Below, one piece after another: positions 27,027 through 36,468 of a stretch of DNA of 48,807 nt (position 1 is its first letter; each line of letters opens with the position of its first letter). The translations under genes were made by a program, and so were the position numbers. Source of the stretch: Rhodobacteraceae bacterium (ex Bugula neritina AB1) (GTDB taxonomy: Bacteria > Pseudomonadota > Alphaproteobacteria > Rhodobacterales > Rhodobacteraceae); assembly GCA_001730095.1 (NCBI GenBank), contig MDLF01000103.1, forward strand, positions 1 to 48,807, written 5' to 3'. The notes below the pieces were generated by a model, which worked only from the letters and a program-made list of their open reading frames with translations, was not told where the DNA came from and did no database searches.

Positions 27027-28169
27027 ATGGAACAGGCGTCCCAAATCGCATTTGGGCGGCAGGACCTGTGTGGCCAGCTGGCAGGTACTCACGACAAGTG
27101 GGACCTTCTGGCTGCGCTGACGCATGCCGCCGCGGAATTTGAACTGAGCCACCGCAGCCTTGGCGTGCTCAAAGCCCTGCTGACTTTCTTCCCAGAGCGC
27201 GCCTTGCCCGCCGAACCGGACAGCGCCATCGTGTTCCCGTCGAACCGCAAGCTGATGGAGCGGCTCAACGGAATGCCCGAAAGCACCCTGCGCCGCCATC
27301 TGGCCGCCCTCACCCGGATTGGCATTGTCAGCCGCAAGAACAGCCCAAACTGCAAACGCTACGCGCGGCGCAGCGGCGATGACACCCGTTTGGCCTTCGG
27401 TTTCGACCTCAGCCCCCTCGCCCGCCACGCCGGTCAGATCTTTGACGCCGCATTGGATGCGCGTGCCAGGGCCGAACGTCTGGCGATGCTGCGTGACCAG
27501 GTTGCCGTACTGCGGCAGGCGTTGCTGGACGCAGCCGATGAAGCTGCAGCCCCCCTGCTGGAAGCCGCCCGCAAACTGCTGCGCCGCAAGCCTTGCGAAT
27601 TGGGTCTGACTGCGATGGCAAAGACCCTGGAGGCGGAAATTGCCAGCCGGACACCTGCGGAGACCCACCAAGCTCCAGCCCTTTCCGCACGCAAAATGAG
27701 CGCCCCTGTCAGCCAAAATGAGCGGCACATACAGGATTCAGTAAAAAAAGATTCTGACTCTGAACAGGCGCAGACCAAAGCGCCCTGCCCCCAGCCCATC
27801 ACCACAGAGGCACAGGACAGCGATGCCGAGAATACCGGTGATCTGGTCAAGGTCCTGCGCGCCTGTCCCGAAGTACAGACCTATTACCCCGGAGCTTTGC
27901 GCAGCTGGCAGGATGCCGACCGTATCGCAGAAACGCTGTCCCCGATGATGGGAATAGAGATGCCGGTTCTAAGCGATGCCCGTGCCGCCATGGGCCGCAA
28001 AGACGCTGCAACGGTGGTGATCTGCATGCTAGAGAAACTTGGGTCCATCCGCAGCCCCGGCGCATATCTCCGCCGACTTGCACAAAAGGCTCGGGCAGGC
28101 CAGTTTTCCACTGCGCCAATGCTGAACGCGCTGCTGCAGACGGGAAACGGGGTGCACCATCGCGCATGA
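27027..28169 (+). CDS. repC: Replication initiator RepC
   Basis: 380 residues; RepC-type initiator with the N-terminal winged-helix region (HRSLGVLKALLTFFPERALP, then FPSNRKLMERLNGMPESTLRRHLAALTRIGIVSRKNSPN). No earlier in-frame start exists, and the ribosome site is weak, in line with tight control by the leader and ctRNA. The replicon origin of repABC plasmids lies inside repC; an AT-rich stretch at about 27705-27765 in the middle-to-late part of the gene is the probable place. The stop codon is inside a 28-bp palindrome. Confidence 0.95.
   Translation: MEQASQIAFGRQDLCGQLAGTHDKWDLLAALTHAAAEFELSHRSLGVLKALLTFFPERALPAEPDSAIVFPSNRKLMERLNGMPESTLRRHLAALTRIGIVSRKNSPNCKRYARRSGDDTRLAFGFDLSPLARHAGQIFDAALDARARAERLAMLRDQVAVLRQALLDAADEAAAPLLEAARKLLRRKPCELGLTAMAKTLEAEIASRTPAETHQAPALSARKMSAPVSQNERHIQDSVKKDSDSEQAQTKAPCPQPITTEAQDSDAENTGDLVKVLRACPEVQTYYPGALRSWQDADRIAETLSPMMGIEMPVLSDARAAMGRKDAATVVICMLEKLGSIRSPGAYLRRLAQKARAGQFSTAPMLNALLQTGNGVHHRA
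27705..27765. other. AT-rich segment in repC, candidate oriV
   Basis: A run containing CAGTAAAAAAAGATTC is clearly more AT-rich than the rest of repC. In repABC replicons the origin is within repC, so this is the most likely melting region. Position only; no other proof. Confidence 0.4.
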
Positions 28170-28190
28170 TTGTCAGCTGACAATCATGCG
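28163..28190. repeat. parS-like palindrome 1 (perfect 28 bp)
   Basis: Perfect 28-bp palindrome built on the core ATTGTCAGCTGACAAT (28169-28184) with 6 more paired bases on each side. It includes the repC stop codon. The core matches the general TTNNCNGCNGNNAA layout of repABC parS sites and recurs twice. Confidence 0.8.
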
Positions 28191-28415
28191 TCGCTGAACC
28201 TTGCCGACGAAACAGCAGGACCACCCGGAACTGTTCAGCCGCATTGCAGCCTCTGCTTAACATACGAAACTTGCCCGTCGCGCTGGCTGTTGCCGGAATT
28301 GTCAGCTGACAATTTTCAAAAGCCGCCACTGTCACGGTCCATTTGAACCATTGCCTTTGGCCCTGTCAGATGCCCAGAGTGGCGCAAACATTTCCAGCCA
28401 AAGGCAAGGCCTCAC
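28170..28415. other. Gap between repC and the MFS gene
   Basis: Contains most of palindrome 1 and all of palindrome 2, and no gene. The rest shows nothing I can name. Confidence 0.5.
28297..28314. repeat. parS-like palindrome 2
   Basis: Perfect 18-bp palindrome AATTGTCAGCTGACAATT, 129 bases after the first copy of the same 16-bp core. Confidence 0.8.
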
Positions 28416-29741
28416 ATGCTCTCCATCCTTCGCAACCGGACCTATAGGCATTTGTTCCTGGCACAGATCGTCGCCCTGACCGGCACCGGCCTGGCCACCG
28501 TCGCTCTTGGGCTGCTGGCCTTTGATCTGGCCGGCGACCGTGCCGGGGTGGTTCTGGGCACTGCGTTGACGATCAAGATGATCGCCTATGTCACCGTCGC
28601 CCCCATTGCTGCCGCCTGGACGGAACAGTTGGACCGGCGCAAAGTGCTGATAGCCCTGGACATGCTGCGGATGGCTGTCGCCGTTTGCCTGCCGTTCGTC
28701 AGCGAGGTCTGGCAGGTCTATGTGCTGATTTTTGTGCTGCAATCCGCATCAGCCGGGTTTACCCCTGCATTTCAGGCCTCGATCCCTGATGTGCTGACCG
28801 AAGAAAAGGACTATACCCAAGCGCTGTCACTGTCGCGGCTGGCCTATGAGCTGGAAAGCCTTTTCAGCCCGATGCTGGCAGCGGCGCTGCTGGTGCTGGT
28901 CAGTTCCTCAACCCTGTTCTGGGGCACTGCGGCGGGGTTTGCCGGCTCTGCTTTGCTGCTGCTGTCCATCACGTTGCCGTCACCCGCGCCTAGGACGCCA
29001 CGGCCAATCTGGGAACGCACCAGCCGTGGCATCCGCAATTTTCTGCGGACACCGCGGCTGCGGGGGCTTCTGGCGCTTAACTGGGTGGTTTCGGCAATGG
29101 CAGCGATGGTGCTGGTCAATACAGTGGTCCTGGTGCGCGCCGGAATGGAGCAGGGAGAAAGTGCAGTGGCGCTGGCACTGGCCTGTTTCGGCGGAGGGGC
29201 GATGCTGTCGGCAATGCTGCTGCCGCGCCTGCTGCAGCACATTCCCGACCGTCGCGTGATGCTGGCAGGCGGTGCATTGGGGAGTGCGGCGCTGATGGTT
29301 CTGGCATTGACCACGCTGGCGCAGCCGCTGGGCTTTGTCCGGCTGGCAATCGCCTGGTTTGTGATCGGTCTGGGCTATTCTGCGGTCCTGACACCGTCGG
29401 GACGGCTCTTGGCGCGGTCCGCCCATGCCGCGGACCGGCCTGCGATCTTTGCAGCGCAGTTCACCTTGTCGCATGCCTGCTGGCTGGTGTTTTATCCGCT
29501 GTCGGCCTGGCTGATGGCGGTCTGGGGCGCGGGCGTGGCGATGCTGGTGCTGGCACTGTTGGCCTCCGCCGGTCTGGTCGCTGCGCGCCACTTGTGGCCA
29601 GCGGACAGTGGTGCACCGGTTGCACACAGCCACCCGGACCTGCCGCCGGATCATCCGCATCTGCAGGGCAGCCATACACATGCGCATCCGATCATTATTG
29701 ACGATCTGCACACAGAAATACCCCGGAAACAGCGTGTCTGA
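28416..29741 (+). CDS. MFS exporter with histidine-rich C-terminal tail (NreB-like?)
   Basis: 441 residues with about 11-12 hydrophobic helices and the MFS loop AWTEQLDRRKVL between helices 2 and 3. The C-terminal tail (about 400-441) has eight histidines in HSHPDLPPDHPHLQGSHTHAH, ending after a short acidic stretch. His-rich tails of this kind occur in NreB-type nickel/cobalt exporters, so metal efflux is plausible; a general drug/solute exporter is the alternative. The gene has its own terminator and no regulator beside it. It sits between the partition sites and the hut operon. Confidence 0.85.
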   Translation: MLSILRNRTYRHLFLAQIVALTGTGLATVALGLLAFDLAGDRAGVVLGTALTIKMIAYVTVAPIAAAWTEQLDRRKVLIALDMLRMAVAVCLPFVSEVWQVYVLIFVLQSASAGFTPAFQASIPDVLTEEKDYTQALSLSRLAYELESLFSPMLAAALLVLVSSSTLFWGTAAGFAGSALLLLSITLPSPAPRTPRPIWERTSRGIRNFLRTPRLRGLLALNWVVSAMAAMVLVNTVVLVRAGMEQGESAVALALACFGGGAMLSAMLLPRLLQHIPDRRVMLAGGALGSAALMVLALTTLAQPLGFVRLAIAWFVIGLGYSAVLTPSGRLLARSAHAADRPAIFAAQFTLSHACWLVFYPLSAWLMAVWGAGVAMLVLALLASAGLVAARHLWPADSGAPVAHSHPDLPPDHPHLQGSHTHAHPIIIDDLHTEIPRKQRV

Positions 29742-29774
29742 CCCCTGTGCCCCGATATATGAGGGGGTCATTTT
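29739..29774 (+). terminator. Terminator after the MFS gene
   Basis: Arms TGACCCC (29739-29745, including the stop codon) and GGGGTCA (29764-29770) followed by TTTTATG. Separates the exporter from the hut operon. Confidence 0.65.
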
Positions 29775-29846
29775 ATGACTAGACATAATAACTAAAACAA
29801 GTAGCTTATTGCCCGATCGGAAATGAAGCGACTCGGGGGAAACTGC

Positions 29847-31055
29847 GTGACGGAAAGCTATGTTCTGACGGGCGTGAAACTGGCCACGATGGCCAGTTCT
29901 GACACGCCCTACGGGCTGATTGAGGATGGCGCTGTAGCGGTCTCGGACGGGAAAATCCTCTGGGCCGGGGCACGGCAGGAATTGTCAGCTGACAATTACC
30001 CGTGGACGCAAATCAAACTGGACGGGCGGCTGGTAACTCCGGGCCTGATCGACTGCCACACGCATATCGTCTTTGGCGGCAACCGCGCGATGGAGTTTGA
30101 AATGCGCCTGAAGGGGGCATCCTACGAAGAGGTTGCGAGGGCAGGGGGCGGCATTGTCTCAACCGTGTCGGCAACCCGCTCGGCCTCGCTGGAGGATCTG
30201 GTACAGAAGGCGCTGCCCCGGCTGGATGCGCTGATCGCCGAAGGTGCCACGGTGGTTGAGGTCAAATCCGGCTATGGGCTGGATCTGGAAACCGAGCTGA
30301 ACATGCTGCGTGCGGCCCGCCGTCTTGCGGACTTGCGCCCGGTGACCGTGGAAACCACCTTTCTCGGCGCCCATGCCACACCCGGTGAATACAAGGGCCG
30401 GGATGATGACTATATCGACACTGTCTGCATTCCCGCCCTGCGCACGGCGCATGCTCAGGGGCTGGTGGATGCGGTGGATGGGTTCTGCGAAAACATCGCC
30501 TTTGCGCCTGCCCAGATCGAACGGGTGTTCCAAGCAGCGCAGGAGTTGGGACTGCCGCTGAAACTGCACGCCGAACAGCTGAGCCATCAGGGCGGCACCG
30601 CATTGGCTGCGCGGTACGGCGCGTTGTCAGTCGATCATGTGGAATATGCAACCGAGGATGACGCACGGGCAATGGCCGCCGCAGGCTCTGTCGCGGTGAT
30701 CCTGCCGGGCGCGTTTTACACCATCCGCGAAACGCAGGCGCCGCCGATCGACCATTTCCGCGCGCATGGCGTGCCGATGGCGCTGGCAACCGATTGCAAC
30801 CCCGGCTCCTCGCCGCTGACTTCGTTGCTGTTGACAATGAACATGGGCTGCACCCTGTTCCGGATGACACCAGAGGAGGCGCTGGCCGGTGTGACCTGCA
30901 ATGCGGCCAATGCGCTGGGGCTGAACGACCGGGGCCGGATCGCTGCCGGTATGCGCGCCGATCTGGCGATCTGGGACGTGGAGAGCCCTGCCGAGCTGGC
31001 CTACCGCATCGGCTTCAACCCGCTGTACAGCCGTATCTATGAGGGAAAACGATGA
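29847..31055 (+). CDS. hutI: Imidazolonepropionase
   Basis: 402 residues from the GTG at 29847, preferred over the ATG at 29823 because GGGGGA lies 6 bases upstream and the length then fits the family. HutI opens the imidazolone ring to N-formimino-L-glutamate (third step of histidine breakdown). Amidohydrolase motif [17 protein letters not shown], then [42 protein letters not shown] and [16 protein letters not shown] carry the zinc ligands and the substrate site. Codons for ELSADNY contain a perfect parS-like palindrome. Stop overlaps hutH start (ATGA). Confidence 0.96.
   Translation: MTESYVLTGVKLATMASSDTPYGLIEDGAVAVSDGKILWAGARQELSADNYPWTQIKLDGRLVTPGLIDCHTHIVFGGNRAMEFEMRLKGASYEEVARAGGGIVSTVSATRSASLEDLVQKALPRLDALIAEGATVVEVKSGYGLDLETELNMLRAARRLADLRPVTVETTFLGAHATPGEYKGRDDDYIDTVCIPALRTAHAQGLVDAVDGFCENIAFAPAQIERVFQAAQELGLPLKLHAEQLSHQGGTALAARYGALSVDHVEYATEDDARAMAAAGSVAVILPGAFYTIRETQAPPIDHFRAHGVPMALATDCNPGSSPLTSLLLTMNMGCTLFRMTPEEALAGVTCNAANALGLNDRGRIAAGMRADLAIWDVESPAELAYRIGFNPLYSRIYEGKR
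29980..29997. repeat. parS-like palindrome 3, inside hutI
   Basis: Perfect 18-bp AATTGTCAGCTGACAATT, the same as palindrome 2, embedded in hutI codons for E-L-S-A-D-N. About 1.7 kb after copy 2. Confidence 0.75.
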
Positions 31056-32575
31056 TCGAAATGATCCCCGGCACGGTCACGCTTGCCACGCTGGAAGATA
31101 TCTACCGCAACCTGACCCCGGCCAGGCTGGCGTCTTTGGCGCGTGAACCGGTGGCGGCTGCCGCCAGGATGGTTGCGGATGCCGCTGCCGGTGAGGACGC
31201 CGTTTATGGCATCAACACCGGTTTCGGCAAGCTGGCCTCGACCAAGATCGCACCGGAAGACACCGCCACGCTGCAGCGCAATCTGATCCTCAGCCATTGC
31301 TGCGGGGTAGGGGAGGCACTGCCGGAGGATAAGACCCGGTTGATGATGACGCTGAAACTGCTGTCGATGGGCCGCGGTGCTTCGGGCGTGCGCTGGCTGG
31401 TGATCGAACAGATTGAGCAAATGCTGGAACGTGGCGTGGTGCCGGTGATCCCGTCGCAGGGCTCGGTCGGCGCCTCTGGCGATCTGGCGCCGCTGGCGCA
31501 TATGGCGGCGGCGATGATCGGGGCAGGGGAGGCGACATTCGACGGCACCCGCATGTCCAGCGCAGACGCGCTGAAAAAAGCTGGATTAGAGCCTATTATT
31601 CTGGGCCCCAAGGAGGGTCTTGGGCTGATCAACGGCACCCAGTTTTCCACCGCCTGCGCCTTGGCCGGTCTGTTTGACGCCTGGCGCATGGCCGAGGCCT
31701 CGGTGACCATCGCGGCGCTGACCACGGACGCCATCATGGGGTCCACCGCGCCGCTGGTGGCCGACATCCATTCCCTGCGGGGCCACGCCGGTCAGATAGA
31801 TGTGGCCCGCGAAATGCGCGCCATCATGGACGGATCCGAAATCCGCGAAAGCCACCGCGAGGGGGACACCCGCGTGCAGGACCCCTATTGCATCCGCTGC
31901 CAGCCGCAGGTGGTGGGCGCGGCGCTGGACGTGCTGCGGATGGCCGCCAAGACGCTGGAGATCGAAGCCAACGCCGTCACCGACAACCCTCTGGTGCTGG
32001 TGAACGAAGGCCGCATTGTCTCGGGCGGCAACTTCCATGCGGAATATGTGGGGTTTGCGGCGGATCAGATCGCGCTGGCCGTGGCCGAAATCGGCGCCAT
32101 CGCGCAGCGCCGGGTGGCGCTGATGGTGGACCCGACCCTCAGCCACGACCTGCCGCCGTTCCTGACGCCTGATCCGGGGCTGAACTCTGGCTTTATGATC
32201 GCCGAGGTGACCACAGCGGCGCTGATGAGCGAGAACAAACATCTGGCGAACCCCTGCGTGACCGACTCGACGCCCACGTCGGCCAATCAGGAGGACCACG
32301 TATCGATGGCCGCCCATGGCGCGCTGCGGCTGGGGCGGATGAACGCCAACCTGTCGGTGATCCTGGGGGTCGAAATGCTGTGTGCCGCGCAAGGGGTGGA
32401 GGTGCGCGCACCGCTGCAAACCTCTGCCCGCCTGCAGGACGTGCTGGCGATGCTGCGCAGCGATATCCCGGCGCTGGCCGAGGACCGCTATCTGGCGCCG
32501 GATATCGAAGCTGCCAGCGCCATGGTCCGCGCGGGCCGGGTTGCTGCCGCTGCGGGCGTGGAGATCAGCGCATGA
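31052..32575 (+). CDS. hutH: Histidine ammonia-lyase
   Basis: 507 residues. The MIO cofactor triad A141-S142-G143 is in [15 protein letters not shown], with the early [11 protein letters not shown] motif and [10 protein letters not shown]. HutH removes ammonia from L-histidine to give urocanate, the first step of the pathway. The start overlaps the hutI stop by ATGA, and the stop overlaps hutG the same way. Downstream ATG at 31061 is another possible start. A gene for a histidine transporter is not in this window. Confidence 0.97.
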   Translation: MIEMIPGTVTLATLEDIYRNLTPARLASLAREPVAAAARMVADAAAGEDAVYGINTGFGKLASTKIAPEDTATLQRNLILSHCCGVGEALPEDKTRLMMTLKLLSMGRGASGVRWLVIEQIEQMLERGVVPVIPSQGSVGASGDLAPLAHMAAAMIGAGEATFDGTRMSSADALKKAGLEPIILGPKEGLGLINGTQFSTACALAGLFDAWRMAEASVTIAALTTDAIMGSTAPLVADIHSLRGHAGQIDVAREMRAIMDGSEIRESHREGDTRVQDPYCIRCQPQVVGAALDVLRMAAKTLEIEANAVTDNPLVLVNEGRIVSGGNFHAEYVGFAADQIALAVAEIGAIAQRRVALMVDPTLSHDLPPFLTPDPGLNSGFMIAEVTTAALMSENKHLANPCVTDSTPTSANQEDHVSMAAHGALRLGRMNANLSVILGVEMLCAAQGVEVRAPLQTSARLQDVLAMLRSDIPALAEDRYLAPDIEAASAMVRAGRVAAAAGVEISA

Positions 32576-33357
32576 TCGAAGTGACCCAAGGTTCATCGCC
32601 GCTGGTGCTGGGACTGCCCCACACCGGCACCGATGTGCCGCCGGAAGTCTGGAACTGCCTCAATGAGACGGGCCGGGCGCTGGCCGACACCGACTGGCAT
32701 ATCCACGACCTGTATTCCGGCCTGGTGGAGGACATCACAACCGTCCGCACGCCGATCCACCGCTATGTGATCGACGTGAACCGCGATCCGGGTGGTATCA
32801 GTCTCTATCCAGGGCAAAACACCACCACTTTGGTGCCGCTGACGGATTTTGACGGGCTGCCGATCTGGCGCGATGGTATGGCGCCGGATGAGGCAGAGAT
32901 CACCCGCCGCCGCGAGGCCTATCACGCGCCCTATCACGCGGCGCTGATGGCAGCGCTGGAGCGGGTGAAGGCGATCCACGGCTTTGCCATCCTTTATGAC
33001 TGCCATTCGATCCGCGGCGATATCCCGTTCCTGTTTGAGGGCCGTCTGCCGGATTTCAACACCGGCACCAATCTGGGCACCACCTGCGCGCCCGAAATCG
33101 AGGCGCTGACCGTGGCCCGTTGCGCGGCGGCAGAGGGCTATTCCTCGGTCCTCAATGGCCGTTTCAAGGGCGGCTGGACCACCCGCCACTATGGCCGCCC
33201 TGTGGAAGGGCTGCACGCCATCCAGATGGAACTGGCGCAGGCCACCTACTGCCAGGAGGCGCCGCCCTGGACCTATCTGCCGGAGCGCGCGGATGTCTTG
33301 CGCGCCCATCTCACCGAAATTCTGACTGATCTGAAAAACTGGAGGCCCTCGGCATGA
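32572..33357 (+). CDS. hutG: N-formylglutamate deformylase
   Basis: 261 residues from the ATG at 32572, which overlaps the hutH stop; earlier upstream codons lie inside hutH. N-formylglutamate amidohydrolase family (PF05013): [33 protein letters not shown] and [12 protein letters not shown] contain the metal and substrate residues. It makes glutamate plus formate, the last step of the five-step histidine pathway. That route needs HutF, which is not in the window. Confidence 0.95.
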   Translation: MIEVTQGSSPLVLGLPHTGTDVPPEVWNCLNETGRALADTDWHIHDLYSGLVEDITTVRTPIHRYVIDVNRDPGGISLYPGQNTTTLVPLTDFDGLPIWRDGMAPDEAEITRRREAYHAPYHAALMAALERVKAIHGFAILYDCHSIRGDIPFLFEGRLPDFNTGTNLGTTCAPEIEALTVARCAAAEGYSSVLNGRFKGGWTTRHYGRPVEGLHAIQMELAQATYCQEAPPWTYLPERADVLRAHLTEILTDLKNWRPSA

Positions 33358-35036
33358 GCGATCCCCGCAAGAACACCCGCGATATCTTTCCGCCCACCGG
33401 TTCGGAAATCACTGCCAAATCCTGGCTGACCGAGGCACCGATGCGGATGATGATGAACAATCTGCATCCCGATGTGGCGGAAAACCCGCATGAGCTGGTG
33501 GTTTATGGCGGCATTGGCCGGGCCGCGCGCACCTGGAAGGATTTCGACCTGATCGTCGAGACCCTGAAGACCCTGGAGGAAGACCAGACCCTGATGGTGC
33601 AGTCCGGCAAGCCGGTCGGCGTGTTCCAGACCCACAAGGACGCGCCGCGGGTGCTGATCGCCAACTCCAATCTGGTGCCGCATTGGGCCAATTGGGACCA
33701 CTTCAACGAGTTGGATAAGAAGGGCCTGATGATGTACGGCCAGATGACCGCTGGTTCGTGGATTTACATCGGCACGCAGGGCATCGTGCAGGGCACCTAT
33801 GAAACCTTTGCCGAAGCCGGGCGCCAGCATTTCGGCGGCGACCTGACTGGCAAGTGGATTCTGACCGGCGGTCTGGGCGGCATGGGCGGCGCGCAGCCGC
33901 TGGCCGCTGTATTCGCCGGTGCCTGCTGTTTGGCGGTGGAGTGCAACCCCGACAGCATCGACTTCCGCCTGCGCACCAAATATCTGGACGAAAAGGCCGA
34001 GACCCTGGACGAGGCGCTGGAGATGATCGCGCGCTGGACCGCGGCGGGCGAAGCCAAATCCGTGGGCCTGCTGGGCAATGCGGCAGATGTCTTTGCCGAG
34101 CTGGTAGAGCGGGCCAAGGCGGGCGGAGCGAAACCCGATATCGTCACCGACCAGACCTCGGCGCATGATCCGGTCAATGGCTACCTGCCGCAGGGCTGGA
34201 CCATGGCGCAGTGGAAAGAGATGCGCGAAACAGACCCTAAAGCGGTGGAAACAGCCGCCCGTGCCAGTATGCGCGTGCAAGTCGCGGCGATGTGCCAGTT
34301 CCATGCGATGGGCATTCCCACCGTCGATTACGGCAACAACATCCGCCAGATGGCGCTGGAGGAAGGGCTGGAGAACGCCTTTGACTTCCCCGGTTTCGTG
34401 CCCGCCTATATCCGCCCGCTGTTCTGTCGTGGCATCGGCCCGTTTCGCTGGTGCGCCCTGTCGGGCGACCCCGAGGACATCCGCAAAACCGACGCCAAGA
34501 TGAAGGAGCTGTTCCCCGAAAACGAAGGCCTGCACCGTTGGCTGGACATGGCGCAGGAACGCATTGCCTTTCAGGGCCTGCCTGCGCGGATCTGCTGGAT
34601 CGGCCTTGGTGACCGCCACAAGGCGGGCCTCGCCTTCAACGAGATGGTCCGCAACGGTGAGCTGTCAGCGCCGGTGGTGATTGGCCGCGACCATCTGGAC
34701 AGCGGTTCGGTGGCCTCTCCGAACCGCGAGACAGAGGCGATGATGGATGGGTCGGACGCGGTGTCCGACTGGCCGCTGCTGAACGCGCTGTTGAACACCG
34801 CGTCTGGTGCGACCTGGGTGTCGCTGCATCACGGCGGCGGCGTTGGCATGGGCTTTTCCCAGCATTCCGGCGTGGTGATCTGCTGTGACGGTACCGAAGA
34901 CGCAGACCGCCGCATTGGCCGTGTGTTGTGGAACGATCCGGCCACCGGTGTCATGCGCCATGCGGATGCAGGATATGACATTGCCAAGGACTGCGCCCGC
35001 GAGCACGGGTTGAACCTGCCGGGCATCTTGGGCTGA
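33354..35036 (+). CDS. hutU: Urocanate hydratase
   Basis: 560 residues, standard length. The NAD-binding motif [13 protein letters not shown] is near residue 176; YVELAERAKAGG-like and the C-terminal [22 protein letters not shown] segment with SWCALSGD-like FRWCALSGD are the usual HutU features. It hydrates urocanate to imidazolonepropionate (second step). Its start overlaps the hutG stop (ATGA). A terminator follows at 35059. Confidence 0.97.
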   Translation: MSDPRKNTRDIFPPTGSEITAKSWLTEAPMRMMMNNLHPDVAENPHELVVYGGIGRAARTWKDFDLIVETLKTLEEDQTLMVQSGKPVGVFQTHKDAPRVLIANSNLVPHWANWDHFNELDKKGLMMYGQMTAGSWIYIGTQGIVQGTYETFAEAGRQHFGGDLTGKWILTGGLGGMGGAQPLAAVFAGACCLAVECNPDSIDFRLRTKYLDEKAETLDEALEMIARWTAAGEAKSVGLLGNAADVFAELVERAKAGGAKPDIVTDQTSAHDPVNGYLPQGWTMAQWKEMRETDPKAVETAARASMRVQVAAMCQFHAMGIPTVDYGNNIRQMALEEGLENAFDFPGFVPAYIRPLFCRGIGPFRWCALSGDPEDIRKTDAKMKELFPENEGLHRWLDMAQERIAFQGLPARICWIGLGDRHKAGLAFNEMVRNGELSAPVVIGRDHLDSGSVASPNRETEAMMDGSDAVSDWPLLNALLNTASGATWVSLHHGGGVGMGFSQHSGVVICCDGTEDADRRIGRVLWNDPATGVMRHADAGYDIAKDCAREHGLNLPGILG

Positions 35037-35058
35037 TCTGCGGCCAGGCAAACTGTTC

Positions 35059-35085
35059 AGCCGGCTTTCGTATCGAAGGCCGGCT
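35059..35085. terminator. Convergent terminator, hut operon / GntR gene
   Basis: 12-bp stem with one G:T wobble, arms AGCCGGCTTTCG and CGAAGGCCGGCT, loop TAT, followed by ATTCTTCTTT on the plus strand. It includes the last bases of the GntR gene on the other strand. Confidence 0.8.
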
Positions 35086-35758
35086 ATTCTTCTTTCAGCT
35101 GCCGCTGTGCGGTGGCTTTGGCGTCGCTCAGGTGCTGCTCGATTGCTGTTCTGGCGGCCTTGGCATCCCCTGACACAATGGCCTCGCAAATGCCCTGCAT
35201 GTGGGCCGGACCGGATTTTTGCCGGTCTTCGCTGGACAGTGTGACCGCCCGCAACCGGCTGATGCGGCCGTTCAGACGCTGGGTGATTTCCCAGGCGACG
35301 TTATGGCCTGCACCATCAAAGATGATCCGGTAGAATTCAGTTGTGGCCCGCAGCATCGGACCGGGCACGCCTGCGGCCACGGCCTGTTGCAGATCCTGCA
35401 GCGCCTGCTGCAGTGCCGCAGCCAGCTGCGACGTGATGTTTTGCGCGCAAGCGGTGGCGGCGGCGGTCTCCAGCATCTGGCGGATGTCGTAGATCTGCCG
35501 CGCGTCCTCCCAGCTGAGCTGTGCTACGATTGGCCCCTTGCCGGGCAGGATTTCCACCAGCCCCTCGGCCTCCAGATAGCGGATGGTTTCCCGCACCACA
35601 GTGCGGCTGACGCCAAGCTGGTCGCACAGGGGCCGCTCTACCAGCCGTTCACCGGGGGCAAACTGGCCTGCGATGATCGCCGCGCGCATCCGTTCCTGCA
35701 CGATATCGCGCAGGGTCTGCGGCTGATGGTCTATTTTGCTCATGATAGGGCCGGTCAT
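35084..35758 (-). CDS. GntR-family (FCD) regulator of the DUF1185 operon
   Basis: 224 residues from the ATG at 35758, with GGAAGAA upstream; ATG 35743 is also possible. Winged HTH (LCDQLGVSRTVVRETIRYLEAEGLVEILPGKG, about 46-77) and FCD C-terminal domain with a helical bundle. It is divergent from the 35866 operon and 107 bases from it; a 12-bp palindrome sits between the -35 and -10 of that operon, which fits repression. It is not a HutC-type (UTRA) regulator, so it probably does not control hut. Confidence 0.88.
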   Translation of the reverse strand: MTGPIMSKIDHQPQTLRDIVQERMRAAIIAGQFAPGERLVERPLCDQLGVSRTVVRETIRYLEAEGLVEILPGKGPIVAQLSWEDARQIYDIRQMLETAAATACAQNITSQLAAALQQALQDLQQAVAAGVPGPMLRATTEFYRIIFDGAGHNVAWEITQRLNGRISRLRAVTLSSEDRQKSGPAHMQGICEAIVSGDAKAARTAIEQHLSDAKATAQRQLKEE

Positions 35759-35801
35759 GTTTCTTCCGATAGCAACGGGGACAGGGCGGAACAAGGCTGC
35801 A

Positions 35802-35831
35802 TTGACATATTGTATGATGGTATACCATATT
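35802..35831 (+). promoter_or_regulatory. Promoter and GntR operator of the DUF1185 operon
   Basis: -35 TTGACA (35802-35807), 18-base spacer, -10 CATATT (35826-35831). A perfect palindrome ATGGTATACCAT (35817-35828) overlaps the spacer and -10, the classic position for a repressor site. Confidence 0.65.
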
Positions 35832-35865
35832 ACAGCAACTGGAATCAGACAGGAAAGATCCGCCG

Positions 35866-36468
35866 ATGCCCGCCGAAATCCGCAAGACGCTGCTGCATGT
35901 CGAAGAGACCCTGATCGAGGGCGGCAAGGCGGCGGAAACGCCGCTCAGGATGATTGCCGCGGTGGCGGTGATCACAAACCCCTGGGCGGGGCAGGGGTTT
36001 GTCGAAGACCTGCGCCCGGCGATCCACGACTGCGCGCCGGGTCTGGGCGAGAAGCTGACAGCGATGATCCTGGAGGCCGCAGGTGGCGGCGATAAGGTTG
36101 AGGGCTATGGCAAATCCGCCATCGTGGGTGTCAATGGAGAGGTGGAGCATGCCTCTGCGCTCATCCATACGCTGCGCTTTGGCAATCACTTCCGCGAGGC
36201 GGTGGGGGCGAAATCCTATCTGGCTTTCACCAACACCCGCGGCCCGGCCAATGCGCCGCTGCAAATCCCGCTGATGGACAAGAACGACGGGGGGCGGCGC
36301 AGCCATTACCTGACCATCCAGCTGTCGGTGGCGGATGCGCCCGGCCCGGATGAAATCGTGATCGCGCTTGGCGCCTCCATCGGCGGGCGGCCGCATCACC
36401 GCATTGGCGACCGCTATCAGGACCTGAAGGAACTGGGCCATGACGCCGACAACCCTGCCGCGGTCTGA
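35866..36468 (+). CDS. DUF1185 / AA_synth family protein (PF06684)
   Basis: 200 residues. From memory it belongs to the DUF1185/AA_synth family, for which structures from Bordetella and Ruegeria pomeroyi show a chorismate-mutase-like fold; the function is unknown. Motifs seen: KTLLHVEETLIEGG at the start, NPWAGQGFVEDL, GYGKSAIVGVNGEVEHASALIHTLRFG, TNTRGPANAPLQIPLMDK and GGRPHHRIGDRYQDLKELG. It is the first gene of the operon. It overlaps the hydrolase by 29 bases, so the two are probably made together. A role in amino acid metabolism has only been suggested. Confidence 0.85.
   Translation: MPAEIRKTLLHVEETLIEGGKAAETPLRMIAAVAVITNPWAGQGFVEDLRPAIHDCAPGLGEKLTAMILEAAGGGDKVEGYGKSAIVGVNGEVEHASALIHTLRFGNHFREAVGAKSYLAFTNTRGPANAPLQIPLMDKNDGGRRSHYLTIQLSVADAPGPDEIVIALGASIGGRPHHRIGDRYQDLKELGHDADNPAAV

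Noticed and set aside
29771-29822. HutC operator upstream of hutI
   Set aside because: AT-rich, but no palindrome like the known HutC sites was found.
33273-34619. 448-codon minus-strand frame opposite hutU
   Set aside because: GC-driven shadow of hutU; no motif or start signal.
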